The notes beneath the pieces were generated by a model. That model was not told the DNA's origin and made no database searches. It saw only the letters and a list, made by a program, of their open reading frames with translations. The translations under genes and the position numbers were made by a program. Shown here in pieces: positions 6,812 through 13,319 of a stretch of DNA of 13,319 nucleotides. This DNA comes from Propionibacteriaceae bacterium (GTDB taxonomy: Bacteria > Actinomycetota > Actinomycetes > Propionibacteriales > Propionibacteriaceae). The first letter of the stretch is position 1, and every line of letters starts with the position of its first letter. The DNA lies in the NCBI GenBank assembly GCA_003153855.1, contig PMBM01000147.1:1-13319 (forward strand). Direction: 5' to 3'.

Positions 6812-7868
6812 CTTCGTCCTCGGGTTCGGCCCGGCGAGGGTCGGCCGGGCGGGGTTCTTCTCGGACCGGGCCGCGGAAGAAGTCCGTGACGCGGGAGCCC
6901 ATCGTGCCGAGGCCACCGAACAGGTCCCGGAGGGCCTTCTCGATGGTCTGCTCGGCCTTGGAGAACTGGTCGGTGTACGAGGCGGCGGCTGCTGCGGCTT
7001 CCGCCGTGAGGTCCGCCTTGGCGTCGTCGTCGCGACGGGGGAACGTGCCCGAGACGACGAGGGCGTACTCGCCGCTGGCGACCCAGCGTCGAAGCTCCCC
7101 CGCGCGGGCCACAGCGAACGGGTGGCTCATGGTCTCGACGACGAGTGCGCGGAGTACGAGATCGCGGAGGTCCTCGTCCTCGTGGTACGCGATGGCCTGG
7201 TCGAGGAAGGCCTCTTGGTTGAGCTGCGACGCGTCGCCCCCGCTGGCGAGCTTCATGTGGACCCGGAGCGCGGCATCGGGATCCTGGCAGGCGAGAAGTC
7301 CGGCCCTGTCGCCGGAAAGCTCGGACTTGCGAGACCACTCCGTGAGGGCCGCCATGATGGCGCGCAGGCCAAGGCCGGTCAGCGGAATGGCCAGCATGGT
7401 CGTCGAGAGGGTGGTGAGAAGCAGCAGGATCGTGCGGTACACCGCATGACCGCTGCCGACGTGACCGAGCTCATGACCGAGCACGAACCTGAGCTCGTCA
7501 TCGTCCAGGGCGTAGAGCAGCGACGAGTTCACGACGATCACCGGCTTGTCGAGGCCGATCGTCTGGGCGTTGAGGTAGGGGTTGGCGGCCACGTACAGCT
7601 CCGGGACCTGCTCTACGTCCAGGACCGTGGCGGCGTCGGTGTAGATCCGGAACAGGCGGGAGAACTGCCGGGAGTCGACGCGGACGGCCGACCCGAGCAG
7701 CATCAGGCGCACAGCCCGCTCCGTGATGAAGGAGGACAGCCGTTTCACGACGGTGTCGAACCCTCGAAGCTTCCTCAACGCAACCAGTGCCCCCCTGTCA
7801 GCGGGGTGCTCCCACGCGCGCGAGCTGATGCCGTAGAGGACAGTGCGGTCGGAGGCGTCCGAGGTCAT
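6789..7868 (-). CDS. M48 family membrane-associated zinc metallopeptidase
   Basis: This 359-residue protein is an M48 (Ste24/HtpX superfamily) zinc metalloprotease. The zinc motif HELGH is at 132-136 (H132, E133, H136), and the third ligand is probably E183 in KSELSGDRAGLLA. A hydrophobic stretch at about 145-168, directly after the zinc helix, is the likely membrane segment, placing the active site at the cytoplasmic side as in HtpX. The N-terminal 90 residues are helical and basic without a signal peptide. The C-terminus has an Ala-rich helix and a charged Pro/Glu tail, unlike HtpX itself, so I give no gene symbol. Such proteases usually act in membrane protein quality control; the substrate here is unknown. 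I chose ATG 7868; a GTG at 7928 would add 20 residues and is possible. It is divergent from the RND gene and convergent with dprA. Confidence 0.88.
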   Translation of the reverse strand: MTSDASDRTVLYGISSRAWEHPADRGALVALRKLRGFDTVVKRLSSFITERAVRLMLLGSAVRVDSRQFSRLFRIYTDAATVLDVEQVPELYVAANPYLNAQTIGLDKPVIVVNSSLLYALDDDELRFVLGHELGHVGSGHAVYRTILLLLTTLSTTMLAIPLTGLGLRAIMAALTEWSRKSELSGDRAGLLACQDPDAALRVHMKLASGGDASQLNQEAFLDQAIAYHEDEDLRDLVLRALVVETMSHPFAVARAGELRRWVASGEYALVVSGTFPRRDDDAKADLTAEAAAAAASYTDQFSKAEQTIEKALRDLFGGLGTMGSRVTDFFRGPVREEPRPADPRRAEPEDEGPATPSW

Positions 7869-8180
7869 GCCACCAGTGTGCCCTGCCCTCCGTCTCCACG
7901 ATGCGCGAGTGAGAGAGTCGAGGGACACCGCCGCTTCTCACCGATGCTTGTCGAGGCCTTCGAGTTCACGTGCCGTTCTCGTGACGTCGCGCCGATGGGA
8001 GCACTGCCACCGAGCGCATCTCCCACAAGCACACTCCCGTACCCTTGCTGAGCGCGCCCACGTCGCCTCGACCGCCGGGTGGACTGAATCGGGACGCGCA
8101 GTGGAGCACGAGGACTTCCAAGGGTGCGTTGACGCGCCCCCGTGTGGTCTGGTGCCCCCGACAGGAAGAGGGACAGCCGC
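7869..8180. promoter_or_regulatory. Divergent intergenic region between M48 and RND genes
   Basis: This 312-bp spacer must hold the promoters for both flanking genes. On the + strand there is TTGACG at 8129-8134, a good -35, but no credible -10 lies 16-19 bp downstream. A strong ribosome binding site AGGAAGAGGGA (8163-8173) precedes the RND start. A short inverted repeat TCACG/CGTGA (7966-7970 and 7980-7984) and a near-palindrome around GAGGCCTTC (7953-7961) are the only operator-like elements. No open frame in the spacer looks like a gene. Confidence 0.4.
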
Positions 8181-11100
8181 ATGACCCGCTTGACTCGCGT
8201 CAGCCTGGCACACCGCACTGTGATCGTCCTGCTCACACTGCTCGTGGCGGGGCTGGGCCTGTACATGACCGGCGTCCTGAAGCAGGAGCTGATCCCTTCT
8301 CTCGACATCCCCCGCGCCACGATCATCGCCGTGTATCCGGGCGCGTCCTCCGAGGTGGTCGAACGCGACGTGAGCAAGCCGGTCGAGGCGGCCGTCAAGG
8401 CCGTCGCCGGTGTCACCCGCGTCACGTCGGTGAGCTCGTCGGGCGTGTCCCAGATCAAGGCCGAATGGGACTACGGCACGAAGGCCGACAAGGTCGTCGC
8501 CGACATCCGGACCGCGGTCGACGGCCTCAAGGCGACGCTTCCGACCGAGGTGGTCACCCGCGTCGCGGCGGGCTCGCTCAGCGACATCCCCGTGATGGTC
8601 ATAGCGATCTCCAGCGACGCCGACGCAGACACCCTGGCCGCTGCCGTACGGGGGACGGTGTTACCCCGTCTCAAGACGATTCCGGGCATCCGCGACGTCA
8701 CGGTCTCGGGCGAGCAGAAGCGCCAGGTATCGGTAACCCTGAAACAGGACGCCATCGACACGTACGGCATCGACGTGTCCACGTTGTCGTCCTACTTCAG
8801 TGCGAACGCCAGCGCGATACCCGCCGGCACCGTGCTCACCGGCACGGACAACATCGACGTCCAGGTCGGCACGACCTGGGGAACGATCGACGACATCAAG
8901 GCCATTCGTCTCCAGGGCACAGACGGGGTCGTCCAGCTCGGCCAGGTCGCCGATGTCGTCATCGAGCCAGTCCCGAGCACGTCGATCTCGCGCGTCAACG
9001 GCAAGCAGTCGCTGACCATCCAAGTCACCAAGACCGTTGACGGAAACACGGTGGCGACGGCCGAGGGCGTACGTGCCGCCCTGCCCGAGCTGGAGCAGGC
9101 GCTGGGCCACGGCACCACGTTCTCCACGGTCTTCGACCAGTCGCCCTTCATCGAGCAGTCCATCCATGACCTCGCCGTCGAGGGTGGCCTGGGCCTGGCG
9201 ATGGCGATCTTCGTCATCCTGCTGTTCCTCGGGTCCATACGCCCGACCCTCATCACCGCGATCTCCATCCCGCTCAGCCTGTTCATCGCGCTGATCGGTC
9301 TTCAGCTCGGTGGCTACACGCTCAACATCCTCACGCTGGGAGCACTGACGGTTGCCATCGGGCGCGTGGTCGACGACTCGATCGTCGTCATCGAGAACAT
9401 CAAACGTCACGCCTCCCTCGGGCCGCTGAACCCCGCCTCGATCATCAAGGCCGTCCAGGAAGTCGCTGGGGCGGTCACCGCGTCGACCCTCACGACGGTC
9501 GCCGTGTTCGCCCCGATCGGCCTGGTCGGCGGACAGGCCGGCGAGCTGTTCAGGCCGTTCGCGGTCACCGTGACGGTCTCGTTGCTGGCGTCCCTGCTCG
9601 TCGCGATGACGGTTGTGCCGGTGCTCGCCTCATGGTTCATGAGCGGCCGCAAGCGTCAGCTGTCTCCTGAGAAGCAGACCGCCTCCGATGCCCGGGAGGC
9701 GCGGGTCGCCGCGCGCGAGGCGTCCGCGCTGGCCCGCGCGCAGGCCACGTTCGCGACCCGGCGGACCGCCCTCGTTGGCCGCCTCGCACGCAGAGGGACG
9801 CCGCAAGAACGAATCGACGCCCAGGTCGCCTCACTCGCGTCCCGCTACGGGGTCTCCGCGGACCAGGCGACCCACGACGAGGAGCATGGTGCGCCCACGT
9901 GGCTGCAGCGCCTGTACCTTCCGGCGCTGCGCTGGGCGCTGGCACATCGCGCGCTCACACTCGTCCTCGCGCTTGGTCTTTTCGCCGGGACGGTGGCCCT
10001 CGCACCGACTCTCAAGACGGACTTCATCGGGGATGCCGGACAGGTCACCGTCACCATCACTGCTGACCTCCCGTCGGGGACATCCCTGCAGCAGACGGAT
10101 GCCGCGGCAGCCAAGATCGAGACGGCGATCGCGTCCGAGCCTGCCGTGCAGACGTACACGACCAGTATCGGCGGAAGCTCGGGCCTTCTCGGGTCGGGTC
10201 AGTCGGACACCAACCACGCCAGCTTCTCGGTGTCGCTCTTCCCTCACAGCAAGGGCACCGTCGTGGCTGACTCCCTGCGCACCAAGCTGGCCGGCCTCAG
10301 CGGCGTCGGCACCACCCAGGTGATCGTGGGCCAGTCCTCGTCGAGCGTCATCGTGTACGTCGCCGGCAACGATCCCGCGAAGCTCAAGGCCGCCAACCAG
10401 CAGGTCCTCGACGCGATGAAGGGCGTTGCGGGACTCTCTGCCGTCACCTCCGACCTGGCGGCCAGCCGCCAGCAGCTGTCCGTCGCCGTGGATGCCGACA
10501 AGGCTGCCGCGGCCGGCATGACCCAGGCACAGGTCGGCCTGGCGGTCACCCGGGCCGTGCGTGGGCAGAAGGTCGGGTCCCTGAACGCCGGCGACAGCAC
10601 CCTCGACGTCCTGCTGTTCTCCCAGAAGCCTGTGACGAGCCTGGACGCGCTCAGCAACGTCCTGCTTCCGGTCACCGCGAAGCAGACCGGAGACGCTCGC
10701 AAGGCCGCCAGCGACAAGGTCACCGCAGACCAGACCGCGTACGCCGACCAGCAGAAGGCAGACGCCAACACCGCGTACGTCCAGCAGGTGCAGGCGCTCG
10801 CAGACAGCCGGCAGAAGCTCAAGTCCCAGGTCGCCGACTACACGTCGAAGCTGGCGGCGCTGAACGCCGCCCTCGCCCAGGCGCAGGCGCTGGCCGCGGG
10901 CTTGGCATCCGGGGCGATCCCCGCGCCCCCGACGACGCCGTTGACTCCTCAGCAGCAGGCCGCGGCCCAGGCGGCCGCCCAAGTGACGGCTCTGCAGCAG
11001 CAGATCGCGTCGCTCGCCAGTGGGATCACGGGGCTTCAGGCACAGCTCACGGCCCTCGACACCCAGCAGCAGAAGCTGGCGGATTCTCGACAGAAGTCCC

Positions 11101-11960
11101 TTGACTCGCAGGCCCAGCAGACCGCGCTCACGGACGCCGGCAAGGCCGCGGCGAAGGTCAAGGCGGCAGCCCTGAAGCTGTCCGAGGTGGCGACCGTCTC
11201 ACTCGTGGACGCCCCTGCTCAGGTCACCAGCGTCGACGGTGCCCGTACGGCGACGATCACGGCCACGCCTTCAGGCACCGACCTCGGCGGCACCTCGGCG
11301 GCGCTGAAGCAGGCTCTCGACGCCCTGACCCTGCCTGACGGTGTGACCGTACAGATCGGAGGAGTCAGCCAGCAGCAGCAGGACTCCTTCGCCCAGCTGG
11401 GACTCGCGATGCTCGTCGCGATCGGGATCGTCTACCTGATCATGGTCGCCACGTTCGGGTCCCTCGTACAGCCGCTCCTCCTGCTCGTGTCGATCCCGTT
11501 CGCTGCGACCGGCGCGCTGGCGTTGCTCCTCATCACCAACACTCCGCTCGGCATTCCGAGCATGATCGGCCTGCTGATGCTCATCGGCATCGTGGTCACC
11601 AACGCCATCGTCCTCATCGACCTCATCAACCAGTTCAGGCGACGGGGGGCATCCGTCGACGATGCCGTCATGCACGGTGCGCGCCTGCGGCTGCGACCCA
11701 TCATCATGACCGCCGTCGCGACGATCATGGCCCTCATTCCGATGGGTTTGGGCGTGACGGGCGGCAGCGTGTTCATCAGCAAGCCGCTCGCCATCGTCGT
11801 CATCGGCGGGCTGGTGACGTCGACCATCCTGACGCTGGTGCTGGTCCCCGTGCTGTACGACCTGCTCGAGAAGTCACGGGCGAGCTGGTCGGCGCGTCGC
11901 CGCGATCGCGTTCCCACGGACGGGCCCACGGATGAGGTGTTGGAGCCGGTCGACGCGTGA
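8181..11960 (+). CDS. RND superfamily efflux permease with coiled-coil insertion
   Basis: This 1259-residue protein is a resistance-nodulation-division transporter of the AcrB/SwrC (HAE) type, a proton-driven pump of the cytoplasmic membrane. TM1 lies at about 12-33, followed by an external porter domain to about 335, TM2-6, a cytoplasmic loop, TM7, a second porter domain and TM8-12 (about 1070-1230). The TM4 motif GRVVDDSIVVIEN has the paired proton-relay aspartates D398 and D399. In TM10 the lysine of AcrB (K940) is replaced by T1140 in GIVVTNAIVLID. Two regions are oversized: the TM6-TM7 loop (about 488-572, charged, helical) and residues 834-998 in the second porter half, an Ala/Gln-rich coiled-coil hairpin. 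AcrB is about 1050 residues. ATG 8181 has AGGAAGAGGGA just upstream and gives the canonical MTRLTRVSLAHRT start before TM1. No adaptor gene or regulator adjoins it. The substrate cannot be inferred. Confidence 0.93.
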   Translation: MTRLTRVSLAHRTVIVLLTLLVAGLGLYMTGVLKQELIPSLDIPRATIIAVYPGASSEVVERDVSKPVEAAVKAVAGVTRVTSVSSSGVSQIKAEWDYGTKADKVVADIRTAVDGLKATLPTEVVTRVAAGSLSDIPVMVIAISSDADADTLAAAVRGTVLPRLKTIPGIRDVTVSGEQKRQVSVTLKQDAIDTYGIDVSTLSSYFSANASAIPAGTVLTGTDNIDVQVGTTWGTIDDIKAIRLQGTDGVVQLGQVADVVIEPVPSTSISRVNGKQSLTIQVTKTVDGNTVATAEGVRAALPELEQALGHGTTFSTVFDQSPFIEQSIHDLAVEGGLGLAMAIFVILLFLGSIRPTLITAISIPLSLFIALIGLQLGGYTLNILTLGALTVAIGRVVDDSIVVIENIKRHASLGPLNPASIIKAVQEVAGAVTASTLTTVAVFAPIGLVGGQAGELFRPFAVTVTVSLLASLLVAMTVVPVLASWFMSGRKRQLSPEKQTASDAREARVAAREASALARAQATFATRRTALVGRLARRGTPQERIDAQVASLASRYGVSADQATHDEEHGAPTWLQRLYLPALRWALAHRALTLVLALGLFAGTVALAPTLKTDFIGDAGQVTVTITADLPSGTSLQQTDAAAAKIETAIASEPAVQTYTTSIGGSSGLLGSGQSDTNHASFSVSLFPHSKGTVVADSLRTKLAGLSGVGTTQVIVGQSSSSVIVYVAGNDPAKLKAANQQVLDAMKGVAGLSAVTSDLAASRQQLSVAVDADKAAAAGMTQAQVGLAVTRAVRGQKVGSLNAGDSTLDVLLFSQKPVTSLDALSNVLLPVTAKQTGDARKAASDKVTADQTAYADQQKADANTAYVQQVQALADSRQKLKSQVADYTSKLAALNAALAQAQALAAGLASGAIPAPPTTPLTPQQQAAAQAAAQVTALQQQIASLASGITGLQAQLTALDTQQQKLADSRQKSLDSQAQQTALTDAGKAAAKVKAAALKLSEVATVSLVDAPAQVTSVDGARTATITATPSGTDLGGTSAALKQALDALTLPDGVTVQIGGVSQQQQDSFAQLGLAMLVAIGIVYLIMVATFGSLVQPLLLLVSIPFAATGALALLLITNTPLGIPSMIGLLMLIGIVVTNAIVLIDLINQFRRRGASVDDAVMHGARLRLRPIIMTAVATIMALIPMGLGVTGGSVFISKPLAIVVIGGLVTSTILTLVLVPVLYDLLEKSRASWSARRRDRVPTDGPTDEVLEPVDA
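9642..9896 (+). other. Enlarged cytoplasmic loop of the RND permease
   Basis: This part encodes about 85 residues (488-572) between TM6 and TM7, where AcrB has an amphipathic helix of roughly 25-30 residues. It is rich in Arg, Ala, Glu and Gln, has no hydrophobic run, and contains segments such as RLARRGTPQERIDAQV that look like two or three charged helices. It faces the cytoplasm by topology. Confidence 0.6.
10680..11174 (+). other. Coiled-coil hairpin insertion in the RND permease
   Basis: This part encodes residues 834-998, inserted between LLPVTA and KLSEVATV. In AcrB the corresponding sites are joined by a short hairpin before the VPFSAF segment. Composition is dominated by Ala, Gln, Lys, Asp, Leu and Thr. 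Two long helix-compatible arms (about 835-908 and 924-998) flank a Pro/Thr hinge at 914-923 (PAPPTTPLTP). No hydrophobic membrane segment is present, so the hairpin should project from the outer face. Each arm of ~74 residues would be around 11 nm if fully helical. The heptad pattern was judged by eye only. Confidence 0.7.
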
Positions 11961-12008
11961 TCGCGCCTGGTCAGCGCATCGAGCGCAACGGGTGGACCTA
12001 CCGGACTT

Positions 12009-12055
12009 CGTGACCCGCCGCCTGGCGAGGGTCACGGGCGTGGATGCCTCCACGC
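12009..12055 (+). terminator. Tandem hairpins after the RND gene
   Basis: The 166-bp gap between the RND stop and the PLD-family gene holds two adjacent hairpins. CGTGACCC (12009-12016) pairs with GGGTCACG (12029-12036), with an inner GCC/GGC extension, a GA bulge and loop GCCT. GCGTGGA (12038-12044) pairs with TCCACGC (12049-12055) around TGCC. Neither has a long U tract; only CTTCCC follows. Compact GC stems without U tails are common actinobacterial terminator candidates, so this is a plausible end of the RND transcript. Confidence 0.45.
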
Positions 12056-12063
12056 TTCCCGAA

Positions 12064-12108
12064 GGAGCGCTCCGGGGGCCAGAATGCGTACGGCGCCGAA
12101 CGCGCTCC
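12064..12108. repeat. Palindrome and inverted copy upstream of the PLD-family gene
   Basis: GGAGCGCTCC (12064-12073) is a perfect 10-bp palindrome. Its left half GGAGCGC (12064-12070) can also pair with GCGCTCC at 12102-12108. It could be an operator half-site pair or an RNA stem in the leader of the downstream gene. The meaning is open. Confidence 0.3.
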
Positions 12109-12126
12109 TGAGCGGCAAGGGAGATC

Positions 12127-13319
12127 ATGACGGGCGGTCCCCAGGGGAGTTCTTACCCGCTCAGCGTGCGCCTTGACGATGCGGCCGGGCGACTGATCGA
12201 GTCGGTGATCCGAGGGCACCACCAGCGGAGGCTGCAACGCATCGGTTGGTCGGCAGCGCTCGACACCCAGGAGACCCTGGTGGACGTCGCGAGCTTCCCT
12301 GTGCGGGGCGGCAACAGCGCGGAGATCCTGGTCGACGGGCAGCAGGCGTTCGCCTCGATGCTGGCTCTCATCCAAGGCGCCCAGCACAGTGTCCACCTCG
12401 CCGGGTGGCACGCCACGCCGGACTTCGAGCTCACGAGGGGGAGCGAGCCCGTCACCCTGGGAGATGCCCTTCGCGGCGCCGCCGACCGTGCGCACGTACG
12501 CGTCCTGCTGTGGGGAGGCGCCCAGCTTCCCGTCATCCGTCCGACACGGGCTGACGCTCGCCGGGCGCGGGACGCCTTCGCGGGCATACCCGGTGTGAAC
12601 GCGGCCCTTGACCATCACGAGTACCTGCAGCACTGCCACCACGAGAAGCTGCTGATCGTGGACGGCCAGGTGGCCTTCGTCGGTGGCCTCGACACGACGA
12701 ATCTGACCGATGACCGGTGGGACACGAGCGGGCATGTTCCGCACCCGACCCTCGGCTGGCATGACGTTGCCGCCCGGCTCGCCGGCCCGGTCGTCCGCGA
12801 TGTCGCTGCCCACTTCAACGCTCGCTGGACCGAGGTCACGGGAGAACCCCTGCCGGCACCAGCGCTGCCGGACGAGGCCGGCCCGTACGAGGTGCAGTTC
12901 CTGCGAACGGTCCCGGAGAAGATCTACGACGTCCTTCCCCGCGGTGAGTTCTCGATCCTCGCCGAGTACCGCAGAGCCCTCGCCCGCGCACAGCACCTCA
13001 TCTACCTCGAGAACCAGTTCCTGTGGGCTCCGGAGGTGGTCGACATCCTGGAGGACAAGCTCCTTCACCCGCCCGGTCCTGACTTCCGGATGATCCTGCT
13101 CCTTCCGATCCACCCCTCGTCCGGCCGGGACACGACGCTGGGCCAGCTGGCCCGACTCGTAAAGGCTGACCGCGATCATCGACTCCTGCCGGCGACGCTC
13201 CAGCCGATGGAGACCGACAGTCCAGGCACCTACGTACATGCCAAGGTCGGCATCGTCGACGACTCCTGGCTCACCGTGGGCTCGGCCAACCTCAACGCCC
13301 ACTCGCTCTTCAACGACAC
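12127..13319 (+). CDS. Phospholipase D superfamily protein (two HKD motifs), 3' end outside window
   Basis: The frame begins at ATG 12127 and runs 397 codons to the window edge, so the C-terminus is missing. It is a phospholipase D superfamily enzyme with two catalytic HKD motifs: HHEKLLIVD with H172, K174 and D179, followed by VAFVGGLD; and VHAKVGIVD with H371, K373 and D378, followed by VGSANLN. Such enzymes cleave or transfer phosphodiester groups via a phosphohistidine intermediate; relatives act as phospholipase D or as cardiolipin/phosphatidyl synthases. The first ~120 residues show no signal peptide or membrane helix, unlike classical cardiolipin synthases with N-terminal spans, so a cytosolic or peripheral PLD-like enzyme is more likely. 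An in-frame stop (TGA 12109-12111) lies just upstream, and AAGGGAG (12117-12123) precedes the ATG, so the start is well determined. Substrate is not inferable. Confidence 0.9.
   Translation, partial: MTGGPQGSSYPLSVRLDDAAGRLIESVIRGHHQRRLQRIGWSAALDTQETLVDVASFPVRGGNSAEILVDGQQAFASMLALIQGAQHSVHLAGWHATPDFELTRGSEPVTLGDALRGAADRAHVRVLLWGGAQLPVIRPTRADARRARDAFAGIPGVNAALDHHEYLQHCHHEKLLIVDGQVAFVGGLDTTNLTDDRWDTSGHVPHPTLGWHDVAARLAGPVVRDVAAHFNARWTEVTGEPLPAPALPDEAGPYEVQFLRTVPEKIYDVLPRGEFSILAEYRRALARAQHLIYLENQFLWAPEVVDILEDKLLHPPGPDFRMILLLPIHPSSGRDTTLGQLARLVKADRDHRLLPATLQPMETDSPGTYVHAKVGIVDDSWLTVGSANLNAHSLFND

Noticed and set aside
7122..8051. Plus-strand open frame of 309 codons across the M48 gene and spacer.
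   Set aside because: It is antisense to the M48 gene with its HELGH site, and its translation shows no family features.
8129..8160. Promoter for the RND gene based on TTGACG.
   Set aside because: There is a good -35 but no acceptable -10 at 16-19 bp, so I mention it only within the spacer entry.
9831..10982. Minus-strand open frame of 383 codons opposite the RND coiled-coil region.
   Set aside because: Low-complexity Arg/Gly-rich shadow of a GC-rich gene. The + strand frame is continuous with conserved RND segments on both sides.
10680..11174. DNA tandem repeat or recent duplication within the coiled-coil region.
   Set aside because: The Ala/Gln-rich codons look repetitive, but no periodic DNA unit is evident, and the matching LADSRQK segments use different codons.
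11998..13302. Minus-strand open frame of 434 codons opposite the PLD-family gene.
   Set aside because: The + strand has both HKD motifs, a ribosome binding site and a clear start. The minus translation has no recognisable domain.
1..13319. Mobile element, prophage, CRISPR array, tRNA or rRNA.
   Set aside because: No transposase, integrase, spaced direct-repeat array or cloverleaf-like segment was recognised, and base composition looks uniform by eye.

Overview
The window is a GC-rich chromosomal stretch from a high-GC Gram-positive bacterium (Actinomycetota). The evidence is codon use with G/C at most third positions, GTG starts, the succinate dehydrogenase A-B pair of the type carrying a single cytochrome b, and the actinobacterial gene run rplS-lepB-rnhB-DUF2469-yraN-yifB-dprA. 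A member of Propionibacteriales or a neighbouring order would fit, but the sequence alone does not settle the genus.

Region 1 (1-1364) holds the C-terminal third of sdhA and complete sdhB, translationally coupled through a GTGA overlap. The membrane cytochrome subunit is expected upstream, outside the window. Region 2 (1365-1537) is a structured gap with a terminator-like hairpin and three copies of a 9-10 bp element (two direct, one inverted). These could form mutually exclusive stems upstream of rplS. Region 3 (1538-3653) is the housekeeping block rplS, lepB, rnhB and a DUF2469 gene, tightly packed and co-directional. Region 4 (3654-6773) starts with a 104-bp gap containing a DnaA-box-like inverted pair, followed by yraN-yifB-dprA with stop/start overlaps: a nuclease-fold protein, an AAA+ Mg-chelatase-like ATPase and the ssDNA-binding DprA protein.

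Region 5 (6789-7868, minus strand) is a membrane-associated M48 zinc metallopeptidase convergent with dprA. A 312-bp divergent spacer separates it from Region 6 (8181-11960), a 1259-residue RND efflux permease. This protein is the most unusual item in the window. It carries a ~165-residue Ala/Gln-rich antiparallel coiled-coil hairpin at the place where AcrB-type pumps have the docking hairpin that faces TolC, plus an enlarged charged cytoplasmic loop between TM6 and TM7. No membrane-fusion adaptor or regulator gene is next to it. Region 7 (11961-12126) contains several hairpins. Region 8 (12127-13319, running off the end) is a phospholipase D superfamily protein with two HKD motifs.

Functionally, this is mostly core metabolism, translation, protein export and DNA maintenance. 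The envelope-related genes (M48 protease, RND pump, PLD-family enzyme) are grouped at the right. I saw no tRNA, rRNA, CRISPR array, insertion sequence or prophage signature.
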